A stretch of 10,259 bases of DNA from Nitrososphaerales archaeon TH5893. GTDB lineage: Archaea; Thermoproteota; Nitrososphaeria; Nitrososphaerales; Nitrososphaeraceae. The notes beneath the pieces are model-generated. The model searched no databases. It saw only the letters and a program-made list of their open reading frames with translations, and was not told where the DNA came from. A program made the position numbers and the translations under genes. Shown one piece after another: positions 1 to 5,759 of this stretch (the stretch's first letter is position 1; every line of letters begins with the position of its first letter). The stretch lies in the NCBI GenBank assembly GCA_014523685.1, contig JAATVT010000191.1:1-10259 (forward strand). Reading direction: 5' to 3'.

Positions 1-42
1 GTTTTAATGATCTCAGATTTTTTTCCTAGTTCCATTTACGAT

Positions 43-315
43 TTAGTATTCTTCTTCAAACTCTTCATTTGATCCCTCTTCTTCCGCCTCTTCAAAGTCA
101 TCCTCGAACTCCTCTCTTTCCTCAGCGCTCTTATACGGAAGGTCTGCTTCACCCGCGGCTCCACAGACCGGGCACTTAAACTCGATTGTTTGACCTTCAA
201 GGTCGAGTAGGAATTCCTTTGAGAATATCTCGTCACATTTTGAACAAACAAGCGTAGCTTGAATGTTATCCTGACTAAACTTATGGGACTGTATCCTGAA
301 GATAGTTCCTGCCAT
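43..315 (-). CDS. Small zinc-ribbon protein with acidic tail (90 aa)
   Basis: Two CxxC pairs, C24/C27 and C48/C51, spaced about 20 residues apart, form a classic four-cysteine zinc ribbon. From about residue 64 the chain is almost only Glu and Asp with a few aromatics, ending in a tyrosine. Such a basic/zinc head with an acidic tail is typical of small archaeal proteins that contact the transcription or translation machinery, but no specific function can be assigned. The ATG start is supported by a strong TATA-like box about 26-35 bases upstream and no Shine-Dalgarno site, which suggests a leaderless mRNA. The gene lies 71 bases after folE on the same strand but appears to have its own promoter, so it need not belong to the preQ0 operon. 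The reading frame is sure; the role is unknown. Confidence 0.85.
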   Translation of the reverse strand: MAGTIFRIQSHKFSQDNIQATLVCSKCDEIFSKEFLLDLEGQTIEFKCPVCGAAGEADLPYKSAEEREEFEDDFEEAEEEGSNEEFEEEY

Positions 316-340
316 TCTTCTGACCTATTGGAAATAGTCT

Positions 341-350
341 TTTTTATAAG
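341..350 (-). promoter_or_regulatory. TATA box for the acidic-tail zinc-ribbon gene
   Basis: On the minus strand this reads CTTATAAAAA, a good archaeal TATA box. Its centre is about 31 bases before the ATG at 315, as expected if transcription starts at or just before the start codon. Confidence 0.6.
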
Positions 351-386
351 CCTTTGTCAAAAGATGCCCACATACGCCCGCTATAA

Positions 387-983
387 TCAAACAGATCGCA
401 TTTCAGGCTTAGAAGCATAAATTAGCGCCAGGACATTGTCTCTTAGCTGTTTTTCCTCCGCCATTATTCCACGATGACAAATAGTAATTATTAGACTATC
501 GTTCTTGACTCCACGCATTTTCATACAAAGGTGCTCCGCTTCTGCTATTATTAGAGCTCCCTTTATCTCACATCTCATAATTTCGTCAGCAATTTGTTTT
601 GTTAGTCTTTCCTGTATTTGCATGCGACGGGCGTACTTTTCTACTAAACGAGCCAATTTAGAAATTCCAAACACCTTGCCAGATGGGATGTAAGCTATGT
701 GTATCTTTCCATAAAAAGGGAGCATATGATGTTCGCACATACTGTAGAATTCTATATTCTTTGCAATTATGGCATCAGTTTCCTCACTGAAACTCACATC
801 GAGTTCAGCGCTCATTCTATAACCACCAAAAATTTCTTGGTACATCTCAGCCATACGAGCTGGGGTCTGAATTAAACCCTCTCTGTCTGGGTTTTCGCCC
901 AATTCGATCAGAAGCTGTCTTATCAATTTTTCAATCCTTTTTGGGCTCCTAGCCGCATTTTTGAAGGTATTTTGTATTGTCAA
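387..983 (-). CDS. folE: GTP cyclohydrolase I (type IA)
   Basis: Converts GTP to 7,8-dihydroneopterin triphosphate, the first step towards preQ0/archaeosine and also pterins. At 198 aa the length is close to normal. The zinc site is visible as C83 and H86 in the CEHH motif plus C153 in HLCMKMRG. H85 and H151 match the catalytic histidines, and K109 and R112 in SKLARLV match the substrate-phosphate contacts. The start must be TTG at 983: an in-frame TAG lies seven codons upstream and the first ATG codon is residue 44, inside the conserved fold. It begins 8 bases after the queE stop, so it is probably the last gene of a queC-queE-folE operon and translationally coupled. A GGAG at 1000-1003 sits 16 bases ahead of the start, too far for a standard ribosome site. 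The genomic context points to tRNA archaeosine synthesis rather than folate. Confidence 0.95.
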   Translation of the reverse strand: MTIQNTFKNAARSPKRIEKLIRQLLIELGENPDREGLIQTPARMAEMYQEIFGGYRMSAELDVSFSEETDAIIAKNIEFYSMCEHHMLPFYGKIHIAYIPSGKVFGISKLARLVEKYARRMQIQERLTKQIADEIMRCEIKGALIIAEAEHLCMKMRGVKNDSLIITICHRGIMAEEKQLRDNVLALIYASKPEMRSV

Positions 984-991
984 ACCTGTAT

Positions 992-1726
992 TTATCTAAC
1001 TCCTATAAATTTATGCAATTGTGGTACTATTCTAACCTCTTCATATACAGGGAAAACACAATCATAAAAACCAAGCAGCTTGGATAAAGGGGGCTCATCG
1101 ACACCATAACTTGGTTGGATAACAAATCCGATTAAATCGCAAGCCCTTGCGTTTTCGAAAATTTCCTTCACTAGATTTCTGAACTCTTCTAGGTTAGTGG
1201 AATTGGTGACCACTATTTTAATATATGTACTCTTATGTTGTGAAACTGCCAAATTGAGACATTGGGTTTCGTTATGCAATAAATCGCTGTAATTCTTGTG
1301 ATCAACAACTTTTGAATCACTCATCTTGAACTCGATTTTGCAAATGTCAATGTAGGGAAGGACTTCTGAGAATCTGAAAGAGTCAAAACATGAGGATTCA
1401 ATATAAGTTCTCAGACCTCCCTTTTGTTTCATGAATTTAGCAAGCTCAGCGACTGCTTCATGCTGTATCAAAGGCTCGCCACCGGTAAAATTGATTTTAT
1501 ACGTACTCGGTTGAAGCAGTTCTATAATCAAATCCTTTACTTCACATATAGAGTAGCTTCTACCGGTATTCATTCCAAGCGCGTATGTTGTATCACACCA
1601 GCGACAGCTGAGATGGCATCCTGCCAATCTTACAAACATGGTTTTGGTCCCAAAGAATGGACCTTCGCCCTCTATGCTCGTAAATATTTCGCTAAGTTGT
1701 ATTCTGTTGTTATTCATTTTTTGCAT
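992..1726 (-). CDS. queE: 7-carboxy-7-deazaguanine synthase (radical SAM)
   Basis: Radical SAM enzyme that contracts 6-carboxytetrahydropterin to 7-carboxy-7-deazaguanine, the third step of preQ0 synthesis. The N-terminal substrate motif TSIEGEG is at 16-22. The 4Fe-4S motif is the canonical CxxxCxxC (C37, C41, C44) followed by DTTYA, and the SAM-binding TGGEP is at 81-85. At 244 aa it is complete. The ATG at 1726 overlaps the end of queC by 17 bases; an alternative ATG at 1717 (codon 4) would still overlap by 8. Either way, translation is likely coupled to queC. GAGG lies about 12 bases before the first ATG, a weak ribosome site. The neighbours queC and folE supply the next and first pathway steps; the intervening enzyme QueD is not in the window. 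Confidence 0.94.
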   Translation of the reverse strand: MQKMNNNRIQLSEIFTSIEGEGPFFGTKTMFVRLAGCHLSCRWCDTTYALGMNTGRSYSICEVKDLIIELLQPSTYKINFTGGEPLIQHEAVAELAKFMKQKGGLRTYIESSCFDSFRFSEVLPYIDICKIEFKMSDSKVVDHKNYSDLLHNETQCLNLAVSQHKSTYIKIVVTNSTNLEEFRNLVKEIFENARACDLIGFVIQPSYGVDEPPLSKLLGFYDCVFPVYEEVRIVPQLHKFIGVR

Positions 1727-2465
1727 ACATTGTCAGATCCTCTAAGCCTGCTTTCCTAATTGCAGCTTTCCTATTTATACACGATTCGCACCAACCGCAA
1801 TGAAGATAGTTTCCTTTAATTTTGGTTCCATTTGAATAGCAACTCCAGGTCTCAAATACTTCATCCCCTAATATCGAATATCCTATCTTCAGGAGTTGAG
1901 TTTTACTCATTCCCTGAAGCACAGGAGCCCATACAGTAATTTTTTGTCTCATACCTAATTGTATACCGTCTTCTTCTGCCAAATTGAGCACCGAAGTTAC
2001 TGATCTAATAAACTTAGGACGACAGTCAGGATAATGGTTGTCACCGAGATGGGCCCCATATGCTACTACCGTTGCGTTCAGGCTCAAGGCCCAAGCGGAG
2101 GCTATTGAGATAAAAACAACATTTCTAATTGGAACCACAATACTATAATCAAAACCTCCCGGCAGCCGTTGCCTAGGATTAGTGAGTGTATTTGAGTTGG
2201 AATAAAGTTGCTTCATGAATCCAATATCTATTGTATGATGATCCTTTACTTTCAAAATTCTAGCAAAACGTTTAGCAGCTAGAACTTCATTTTTCGCCCT
2301 TTGTCCATAAATATAGCTGAGAAAATATAGCGAACATTTTTTTACTTTTCTCAAGTATGCCGCAGTACAGACCGAATCAAGCCCTCCGCTTACAACACAT
2401 ACTACTTTAGATGAAGCCTTTAATTCACCAACACCATGACTTCTATTGGCATCCGACAAATTCAA
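1710..2465 (-). CDS. queC: 7-cyano-7-deazaguanine (preQ0) synthase
   Basis: ATP-dependent enzyme that turns 7-carboxy-7-deazaguanine into preQ0, which archaea insert into tRNA position 15 on the way to archaeosine. The PP-loop SGGLDS is at 26-31. The C-terminal zinc site is C209 in TWSCY plus C223, C226 and C229 in CGWCESC, followed by the conserved NRKAA. The 251-aa length is slightly above the usual. No ATG occurs in frame before codon 84 and a TAA directly precedes the first codon, so translation must begin at TTG 2465 or TTG two codons later. It is the first gene of the operon, with queE overlapping its 3' end by 17 bases. The family assignment is firm; the exact start is the only doubt. 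Confidence 0.94.
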   Translation of the reverse strand: MNLSDANRSHGVGELKASSKVVCVVSGGLDSVCTAAYLRKVKKCSLYFLSYIYGQRAKNEVLAAKRFARILKVKDHHTIDIGFMKQLYSNSNTLTNPRQRLPGGFDYSIVVPIRNVVFISIASAWALSLNATVVAYGAHLGDNHYPDCRPKFIRSVTSVLNLAEEDGIQLGMRQKITVWAPVLQGMSKTQLLKIGYSILGDEVFETWSCYSNGTKIKGNYLHCGWCESCINRKAAIRKAGLEDLTMYAKNE

Positions 2466-2504
2466 TTAGAATTGTTATGTTAGGGTTTAAAGGTTTAATT
2501 TAAT

Positions 2505-2516
2505 GGTTTTAAATAT
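2505..2516 (-). promoter_or_regulatory. Candidate TATA box of the queC-queE-folE operon
   Basis: The minus strand reads ATATTTAAAACC about 40-50 bases before the queC TTG, giving a predicted leader of roughly 20 bases. A second TTTAAA at 2486-2491 is closer (about 20 bases) and could instead drive a leaderless mRNA. The two cannot be separated by eye. Confidence 0.35.
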
Positions 2517-2613
2517 CTGATAAGGAGTTTGTTTAAAAGTGCATATATTGACTTTTGCGCGAACTTAAAATTACACAAATAAATGAAGGAAATCGCATTA
2601 ATAGACGTTAACG

Positions 2614-2660
2614 AACCTAAACTATAAATCACTACATAAACTGTAGTTATGGAATAGGTT
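2614..2660 (-). repeat. Nested inverted repeat in the 204-base gap after the secreted-protein gene
   Basis: An inner hairpin ACTACA/TGTAGT (2631-2636 and 2642-2647, 5-base loop) is enclosed by outer arms AACCTA (2614-2619) and TAGGTT (2655-2660). It starts 9 bases beyond the stop codon of the secreted protein and could mark its 3' end. The adjacent bases 2655-2672 are a short imperfect repeat of AGGTT. No ORF or RNA gene was seen in 2466-2669. Confidence 0.35.
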
Positions 2661-2669
2661 AGGTTTAGG

Positions 2670-2972
2670 TTACTTACCGTATAATATATTTTCGATACTT
2701 ACACTATTATTTTTTAGTGCTTCTGACATAACTAAATTGAATGAATCCACAACCTTAAAACAATCGTTTTTTACCCCTTCCCATACTGGACCGCCGTCAC
2801 GGATTTTTTGATCACAAGTATCGATTACGACTTGCAACTTTGCTACTTTCCCCGCTAAATTACCTTCTTGTTCCTCCACTTGGGCATATACTACAGATGT
2901 TATTGATCCTATTCCTACTAAGATTGTAGAAACAAAGACGGCAGCAAGAATCAAAGCAATCTTTTTATTCAT
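2670..2972 (-). CDS. Small secreted protein, unknown function (100 aa)
   Basis: Residues 1-30 form a clear signal peptide: MNKK, then a hydrophobic stretch from about 5 to 22, and an A-x-A-like cleavage site VVYA/Q after residue 30. The mature part is about 70 residues, largely helical and charged, with two cysteines (C53 and C71) that could form a disulfide outside the cell. The ORF stays open upstream to 3080, but that extension overlaps the preceding zinc-ribbon gene out of frame and would bury the signal peptide, so the ATG at 2972 is preferred. A possible TATA box (CTTATAGG, about 2999-3006) lies 26-34 bases upstream. It is 41 bases after the zinc-ribbon stop on the same strand. No family was recognised. 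Confidence 0.7.
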   Translation of the reverse strand: MNKKIALILAAVFVSTILVGIGSITSVVYAQVEEQEGNLAGKVAKLQVVIDTCDQKIRDGGPVWEGVKNDCFKVVDSFNLVMSEALKNNSVSIENILYGK

Positions 2973-3013
2973 TCTTTGATTAAATGATAAAATTAACCCT
3001 ATAAGGATTATGA

Positions 3014-3166
3014 TTATACGTGTTTTTTGAGTTCCCCATTTTCTACTCTTATCGTATTTATCGTACCGCAGTCCTTGCACCTTACATTAAGGTCATTGAC
3101 ATTCCAAAAGGCGTGAGGAGTGAGATACCTATATTCTCCGCATTTCTTACAATATATGAAGGCCAT
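3014..3166 (-). CDS. 50-aa zinc-ribbon protein, copy A
   Basis: A short ORF hidden by its size, recognised because it is a paralog of the gene at 5068-5220. Both are exactly 50 residues with cysteine pairs C6/C9 (YCKKCGEYR) and C30/C33 (here CKDC), a conserved LTPHAFWN block at 15-22 and a C-terminal ENGEL. The start is the ATG at 3166: the frame upstream contains a TAG, whereas copy B is open there, and the two genes share the same ATG context. Its 37-base upstream segment is also nearly identical to that of copy B. It lies 75 bases after the frameshifted gene at 3242-3654 and 41 bases before the secreted-protein gene. It is likely a zinc-binding protein of unknown target. The maintained frame in two diverged copies supports real coding. 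Confidence 0.72.
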   Translation of the reverse strand: MAFIYCKKCGEYRYLTPHAFWNVNDLNVRCKDCGTINTIRVENGELKKHV

Positions 3167-3203
3167 AGAAGGAATATTCAGATTGTACTATATCAACGAC
3201 GTT
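3014..3203 (-). repeat. Inverted duplicate, copy A (pairs with 5031-5220)
   Basis: Reading the minus strand from 3203 to 3014 aligns without gaps to the plus strand 5031-5220 over 190 bases, covering a 37-base upstream region and the whole 50-codon gene. By hand count there are 6 mismatches in the first 103 bases, 21 in the next 36 (3065-3100) and 9 in the last 51. Confidence 0.85.
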
Positions 3204-3209
3204 AACACG

Positions 3210-3226
3210 GTTGAGTTTCTTGCGGT
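3210..3226 (-). repeat. Conserved 17-mer upstream of zinc-ribbon copy A
   Basis: The minus strand reads ACCGCAAGAAACTCAAC. The same 17-mer, varying only by transitions, occurs at 4862-4878 and 4999-5015 on the plus strand. It ends 43 bases before the copy A ATG; the nearest copy ends 52 bases before the copy B ATG. It may be a regulatory element or a remnant of the longer repeat unit found upstream of copy B. Confidence 0.5.
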
Positions 3227-3241
3227 GGTCTTATCCTTCGC

Positions 3242-3654
3242 CTATTTCCACTCCCATGCTTTTTCGGAGAAGTTCCCATCTGTACCAATCTCGGATTCAA
3301 AGACTCCTACTATATTATTAAGAAACGCTAATTTATCGCCGGATGACTTTCTAAAAAAGTAGAACCACACCATTTTATATTTCCGGCAGAACTAACTCTT
3401 CCTATCCCTTCGCCTGTGTATGTTACCATTTCGGGTTCTTCGCCGCCTGCAACCATTATTACTCCTCTCCCTATCCCATGAATTATTCCCTTCTCTGATG
3501 TCGGCATACCAACGAAGGCTATCAAATCTTGTACTTTTACTCCTTTCATAGTGCCACTGACTGACACAGATGTTTCCAAACTTGGACCTTCCGCATCCAA
3601 GACTCTTTGACTTGTAATTTTTCCCTTTAATTCTGCATATTGTTCGCCTAACAT
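3242..3654 (-). pseudogene. Beta-barrel-like conserved protein, frameshifted at a T6 run
   Basis: The first 98 codons read in frame from the ATG at 3654. They have a glycine-rich alternating pattern (GTMKG, HGIGRGVIM, TYTGEGIGRVSSAGNIKW) that suggests a small all-beta barrel. In this frame the ORF stops at 3328 after a meaningless tail. Shifting by one base at the run of six A (plus strand 3353-3358) continues sensibly: FFRKSSGDKLAFLNNIVGVF, then ESEIGTDGNF and a terminal WEWK with stop at 3242-3244. Adding one T gives exactly 137 residues. From memory this matches a thaumarchaeal family with KLAFLNN and a terminal WEWK, but no name or function can be given. The cause may be a true deletion, a homopolymer sequencing error, or -1 frameshifting at T TTT TTA. 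A weak TATA-like box lies near 3686-3693. Confidence 0.72.
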
Positions 3655-3725
3655 TTTCTAGTCAAATTGGGAAACAGATCCTAACCTTTAAGCAATCCGG
3701 TTAAGGAAAAACTGATGGATGAAAC

Positions 3726-4046
3726 TTGGTAGAGCCGATCCTTATTATCTCCCAACCCTCGAATATTATTGTGTCCGATGACTATGAAAGACTTAAAGGT
3801 TTTTTGTATGAAAAGATAGCACTAAGAAAGAAGCGGATACATCCTGAACATAGTCGTAGATTCAACCATGATATGCAGCTGGAGATTGATTGCTATGAAT
3901 TGGTTCTTGGAAAGGTAGAAGTGAATAAAATTCCTTTTGATAGACTTGAACGCATTATTCAATCAACCATTAAAGATCTAGAAAAGAGAAAAGATAAGGC
4001 TATGATGAGAACTGATACTGACAATTTATGGACAAAAATCTGTTAG
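3726..4046 (+). CDS. Hypothetical helical protein (up to 106 aa)
   Basis: No family recognised. From residue about 18 the protein is charged and mostly helical (DDYERLKGFLYEKIALRKKR, then a long amphipathic segment ending DLEKRKDK), without cysteine pairs or membrane segments; it may form a coiled coil. The longest frame starts at TTG 3726 (a TGA lies two codons upstream), but the first 16 residues look less protein-like. A GTG at 3774 giving a 90-residue protein starting SDDYERL is a good alternative, with a TATA-like TTATTA about 25-30 bases before it. It is divergent from the frameshifted gene at 3242-3654. The 106 bases after it hold only tiny ORFs and a 6-bp hairpin at 4089-4103. Confidence 0.55.
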   Translation: MVEPILIISQPSNIIVSDDYERLKGFLYEKIALRKKRIHPEHSRRFNHDMQLEIDCYELVLGKVEVNKIPFDRLERIIQSTIKDLEKRKDKAMMRTDTDNLWTKIC

Positions 4047-4152
4047 AGCCGCAGGGTAAGGAGTGGGAGGTTTAGCTAGCATGTCAGTCTCAAAACATTT
4101 GAGTGAGATGTAAGAGAAGAATGGCTGCAAACGAGGAAAAGGAAATTGTTAA

Positions 4153-4404
4153 CTAGAGAATGTGCTCTATTGCTTTTTGTATGTCTCCAGCATCAATTAT
4201 TTCTCCAGCCATCATTGCTTCAAGTAATCTCAGAACTATTAGCTCGCCTGTTGCCCCCGCAATTGTTTGAGGAACGATGACACATACATCATCCACGATT
4301 ACAGTCACTTCATTGTCACTAGCTCCGCTCCAATCCTTAGGTATCCCGATGTAATAATAATTTGAATCCGAATTGCTTAAATCCTGATATAGTATCTGAA
4401 CCAT
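4153..4404 (-). CDS. Hypothetical acidic protein (83 aa)
   Basis: An intact ORF with ATG start. The middle (residues about 32-50) is strand-like and hydrophobic (VTVIVDDVCVIVPQT) and the last 30 residues look helical and acidic (LRLLEAMMAGEIIDAGDIQKAIEHIL). There is one cysteine and no signal peptide. No family was recognised. A TATA-like box at 4425-4434 is placed for leaderless transcription, which supports both expression and the chosen start. It is convergent with the gene at 3726-4046 and divergent from the 65-aa zinc-ribbon gene at 4554. Confidence 0.6.
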   Translation of the reverse strand: MVQILYQDLSNSDSNYYYIGIPKDWSGASDNEVTVIVDDVCVIVPQTIAGATGELIVLRLLEAMMAGEIIDAGDIQKAIEHIL

Positions 4405-4424
4405 AAGTACAGTGTTTTTGGGTT

Positions 4425-4434
4425 GCTTAAATTC
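4425..4434 (-). promoter_or_regulatory. TATA-like box for the 83-aa gene
   Basis: The minus strand reads GAATTTAAGC, with the TTTAAG core about 22-28 bases before the ATG at 4404, fitting a leaderless transcript. Confidence 0.42.
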
Positions 4435-4492
4435 TTAATCCTGCAAAAATACAGGAAGGACGCCTTTCTAACCTGTAATTAATTGATGAATA

Positions 4493-4524
4493 GTCAATCC
4501 CATTTTATGTCAATCCCATTTTAT
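4493..4524 (+). repeat. Perfect 16-bp tandem duplication carrying TATA-like ATTTTAT
   Basis: The unit GTCAATCCCATTTTAT occurs twice head to tail (4493-4508 and 4509-4524). Each copy ends in ATTTTAT. The second copy lies about 30-36 bases before the ATG at 4554, where a TATA box for a short leader would be, so the duplication may have doubled a promoter element. Confidence 0.6.
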
Positions 4525-4553
4525 CAACCTACTGTCTCCTTTCTCCACTTGAT

Positions 4554-4751
4554 ATGGATTCCCATAAAGTGTTCTACTGCCGCTACTGCCAACTTCAACT
4601 TTCGAAATTGCAGGATAGAAGCGGAGAGAATGTTTCCTACTATTGCCCGAAATGTGTAATAGAATATCCTGATGAATCAGAATTCAAATCAAAATCGCAT
4701 ATATCAACATCGCAAAGATCTTACAGCCAGAATCCGAACGAGAATCGTTGA
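4554..4751 (+). CDS. Small zinc-ribbon protein (65 aa)
   Basis: Two cysteine pairs, C9/C12 (FYCRYC) and C31/C34 (YYCPKC), make a compact zinc ribbon in the first 40 residues, followed by a Ser/Lys/Asn-rich, probably disordered tail. The overall style resembles small zinc-ribbon proteins that are frequent in Nitrososphaerales, from memory; the function is unknown, and DNA, RNA or protein binding are all possible. The ATG at 4554 is preceded by the duplicated TATA-like element at 4493-4524 and no Shine-Dalgarno site. The stop codon TGA (4749-4751) lies inside the first bases of the tandem repeat unit starting at 4747, so the gene's 3' end and the repeat are joined. Confidence 0.75.
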   Translation: MDSHKVFYCRYCQLQLSKLQDRSGENVSYYCPKCVIEYPDESEFKSKSHISTSQRSYSQNPNENR

Positions 4752-4878
4752 GTCGGCCTGAGTGGGGTCGATAGACTTGTTGTTATAATAGAGACAATCG
4801 TATTAAAGGCATGACTAACTTTGTTAATCTCACATTATTGATTGTTATTGGAATTAGAGAAACTGCAGGAGACTCAAC
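4747..4878 (+). repeat. Diverged tandem repeat unit 1 (possible structured RNA)
   Basis: It begins GTTGAGTCGGCCTGAG and ends CTGCAGGAGACTCAAC; the two ends are inverted repeats (GTTGAGTC/GACTCAAC, plus CCTG/CAGG after a short bulge). It aligns along its length with unit 2 at 4893-5015, sharing GTTGAGTC, GGCCTG, GGTCG, ATATTAAA-like and TAACTTTGTTA blocks. It could be an RNA closed by a terminal helix, a small inverted-repeat element, or decayed sequence. No conserved ORF runs through both units. Confidence 0.5.
4862..4878 (+). repeat. Conserved 17-mer, second copy (end of unit 1)
   Basis: ACTGCAGGAGACTCAAC. It differs only by transitions from the copies at 4999-5015 (plus) and 3210-3226 (minus) and forms the 3' arm of repeat unit 1. 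Confidence 0.5.
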
Positions 4879-4910
4879 CATGTACCTATGAAGTTGAGTC
4901 TGGCCTGCAG
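4863..4910 (+). repeat. Strong hairpin at the junction of the two tandem units
   Basis: Left arm CTGCAGGAGACTCAAC (4863-4878) pairs with GTTGAGTCT (4893-4901) and CCTGCAG (4904-4910). This gives 16 base pairs with a 2-base bulge (GG, 4902-4903) and a 14-base loop. It can fold in RNA or DNA and competes with the terminal helices of the individual units. Confidence 0.6.
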
Positions 4911-5015
4911 GTCGTAGGTTATGGGAGTATTCTTCACCTCGACTCATATTAAAAAGATGATTAACTTTGTTAGTTTCAGAATTGATCATTAATAGGGGAC
5001 CGCAGGAGACCCAGC
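4893..5015 (+). repeat. Diverged tandem repeat unit 2
   Basis: It begins GTTGAGTCTGGCCTGCAG and ends ACCGCAGGAGACCCAGC (4999-5015). The ends can still pair (CCTGC/GCAGG and GTTGAGTCT with AGACCCAGC, one mismatch and one G-U), so the potential to form a closing helix is partly kept despite sequence change relative to unit 1. It ends 16 bases before the block shared by the zinc-ribbon paralogs. Confidence 0.5.
4999..5015 (+). repeat. Conserved 17-mer, third copy (upstream of zinc-ribbon copy B)
   Basis: ACCGCAGGAGACCCAGC. Same element as 4862-4878 and 3210-3226 (minus). It ends 52 bases before the ATG of copy B. Confidence 0.5.
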
Positions 5016-5030
5016 AAGAGTCAAAACAAG

Positions 5031-5220
5031 AACGTCATTGATATGGTACAATCTGGATATTCCTTCTATGTTCTTCATATATTGTAAGAAATGCGGAGAA
5101 TATAGGAATCTCACTCCTCACGCCTTTTGGAATATAACTGATTTTGCCGATATTTGTCCTAAATGTGAAACGATAAATACGATAACATTGGAAAATGGGG
5201 AACTTAGAAAACAATCATAG
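5031..5220 (+). repeat. Inverted duplicate, copy B (pairs with 3014-3203)
   Basis: Gap-free partner of the minus-strand block 3203-3014. The first 103 and last 51 bases are well conserved, while 5134-5169 differ at 21 of 36 positions by hand count. The 37 bases before the ATG differ at only three positions, which suggests a conserved promoter; GATATNGTACAAT within it may hold the TATA-like core. Confidence 0.85.
5068..5220 (+). CDS. 50-aa zinc-ribbon protein, copy B
   Basis: Paralog of the minus-strand gene at 3014-3166. Cysteine pairs C6/C9 (YCKKC) and C30/C33 (CPKC), with LTPHAFWN at 15-22 and ENGEL near the C-terminus. The frame is open ten codons further upstream to an ATG at 5038, but the same region in copy A contains an in-frame TAG. 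The ATG at 5068, which both copies share, is therefore the likely start and the upstream part is promoter. The second zinc-binding half (residues about 23-34) differs strongly between copies while the first half is almost unchanged, as if the second half had been replaced or had evolved faster. No catalytic motif is visible; a zinc-dependent adaptor or nucleic-acid-binding role is only a guess. Confidence 0.75.
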   Translation: MFFIYCKKCGEYRNLTPHAFWNITDFADICPKCETINTITLENGELRKQS

Positions 5221-5269
5221 ATTCTGATTGATAGCAAACCATAATAAAATGTGACCCTAAACCAGAAAA

Positions 5270-5279
5270 TATTTATTGA
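5270..5279 (+). promoter_or_regulatory. TATA-like box before the decayed cysteine-pair gene
   Basis: TATTTATTGA, ending 25 bases before the ATG at 5305. It fits leaderless transcription from that ATG rather than from the later ATG at 5340. Confidence 0.33.
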
Positions 5280-5304
5280 TTAATAACAGTAAGTAATTAG
5301 GACT

Positions 5305-5486
5305 ATGTCGTCAATCCAACAGTGCTGTAATGCAATGTGATGATACATGCAGGTACCCTTCAACCGCTTACAACATATGGTCATAATACAGCACGGGCAA
5401 CCATGTTAGGCAACAACGGAGAAATGCGACACTATAACGAGATAAAATACTGCCAATTCTGTGGTAAGGAAATTAGATTAATCTAA
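5305..5486 (+). pseudogene. Small cysteine-rich protein, apparently broken by two +1 shifts
   Basis: Reading from the ATG at 5305 gives MSSIQQCCNA and then a stop. One frame over, the next stretch reads CDDTCRYPSTAYNIWS, then a stop. In the third frame it continues NTARATMLGNNGEMRHYNEI and ends KYCQFCGKEIRLI before TAA at 5484-5486. Removing one base near 5335 and one near 5387 joins these into about 59 residues with cysteines in the pattern CC, C, C and a terminal CxxC, a plausible small zinc protein. The alternative is an intact 48-aa ORF from ATG 5340 to 5486, which keeps only the final CQFC pair. The TATA-like box placed for 5305 favours the decayed-gene reading. No family name is known to me. 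Confidence 0.42.
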
Positions 5487-5759
5487 GTATGCCTATCTCC
5501 ATTCATTTATTTATTCAAGTTTAACGAAGAAAAAATACATGTTTATTATGATGTTCTTATAAATTAATCATGAGAAATTGTTTCTGACATAACCGGCTGC
5601 TTGAACGATCCGTGAGAGTTTTCAAGAAAGAGCGTCATATGTATTGTCATAGTGATACTTGGATAGAGGATTGCCTTCGGAATGTAGCCTTAATCAGCGT
5701 ACTAACACTACCCTATCACGTAAAGTGGAATACATTAAGAATATTATTGTCTTGTGTAA
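5487..5759 (+). other. 273-base gap, no convincing gene
   Basis: AT-rich. A GTG-started ORF (5612-5773) overlaps the next gene out of frame and is not convincing. No tRNA-like fold, repeat or strong hairpin was seen. The last 40 bases contain CATTAAGA about 25-33 bases before the ATG at 5760, a possible TATA box for the HD-domain gene. Confidence 0.4.

Noticed and set aside
2973..3080. N-terminal extension of the secreted protein to a start at 3080
   Set aside because: It overlaps the zinc-ribbon gene out of frame and would place the signal peptide inside the chain.
4783..4989. Minus-strand 68-aa ORF
   Set aside because: It runs through the tandem repeat units, has no protein-like features, and its sequence is not kept between the two units.
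4747..5015. CRISPR array
   Set aside because: Only two long, strongly diverged units; no short regular repeats or spacers and no cas genes.
5038..5067. N-terminal extension of zinc-ribbon copy B
   Set aside because: The matching segment in copy A contains an in-frame TAG, so this part is upstream sequence.
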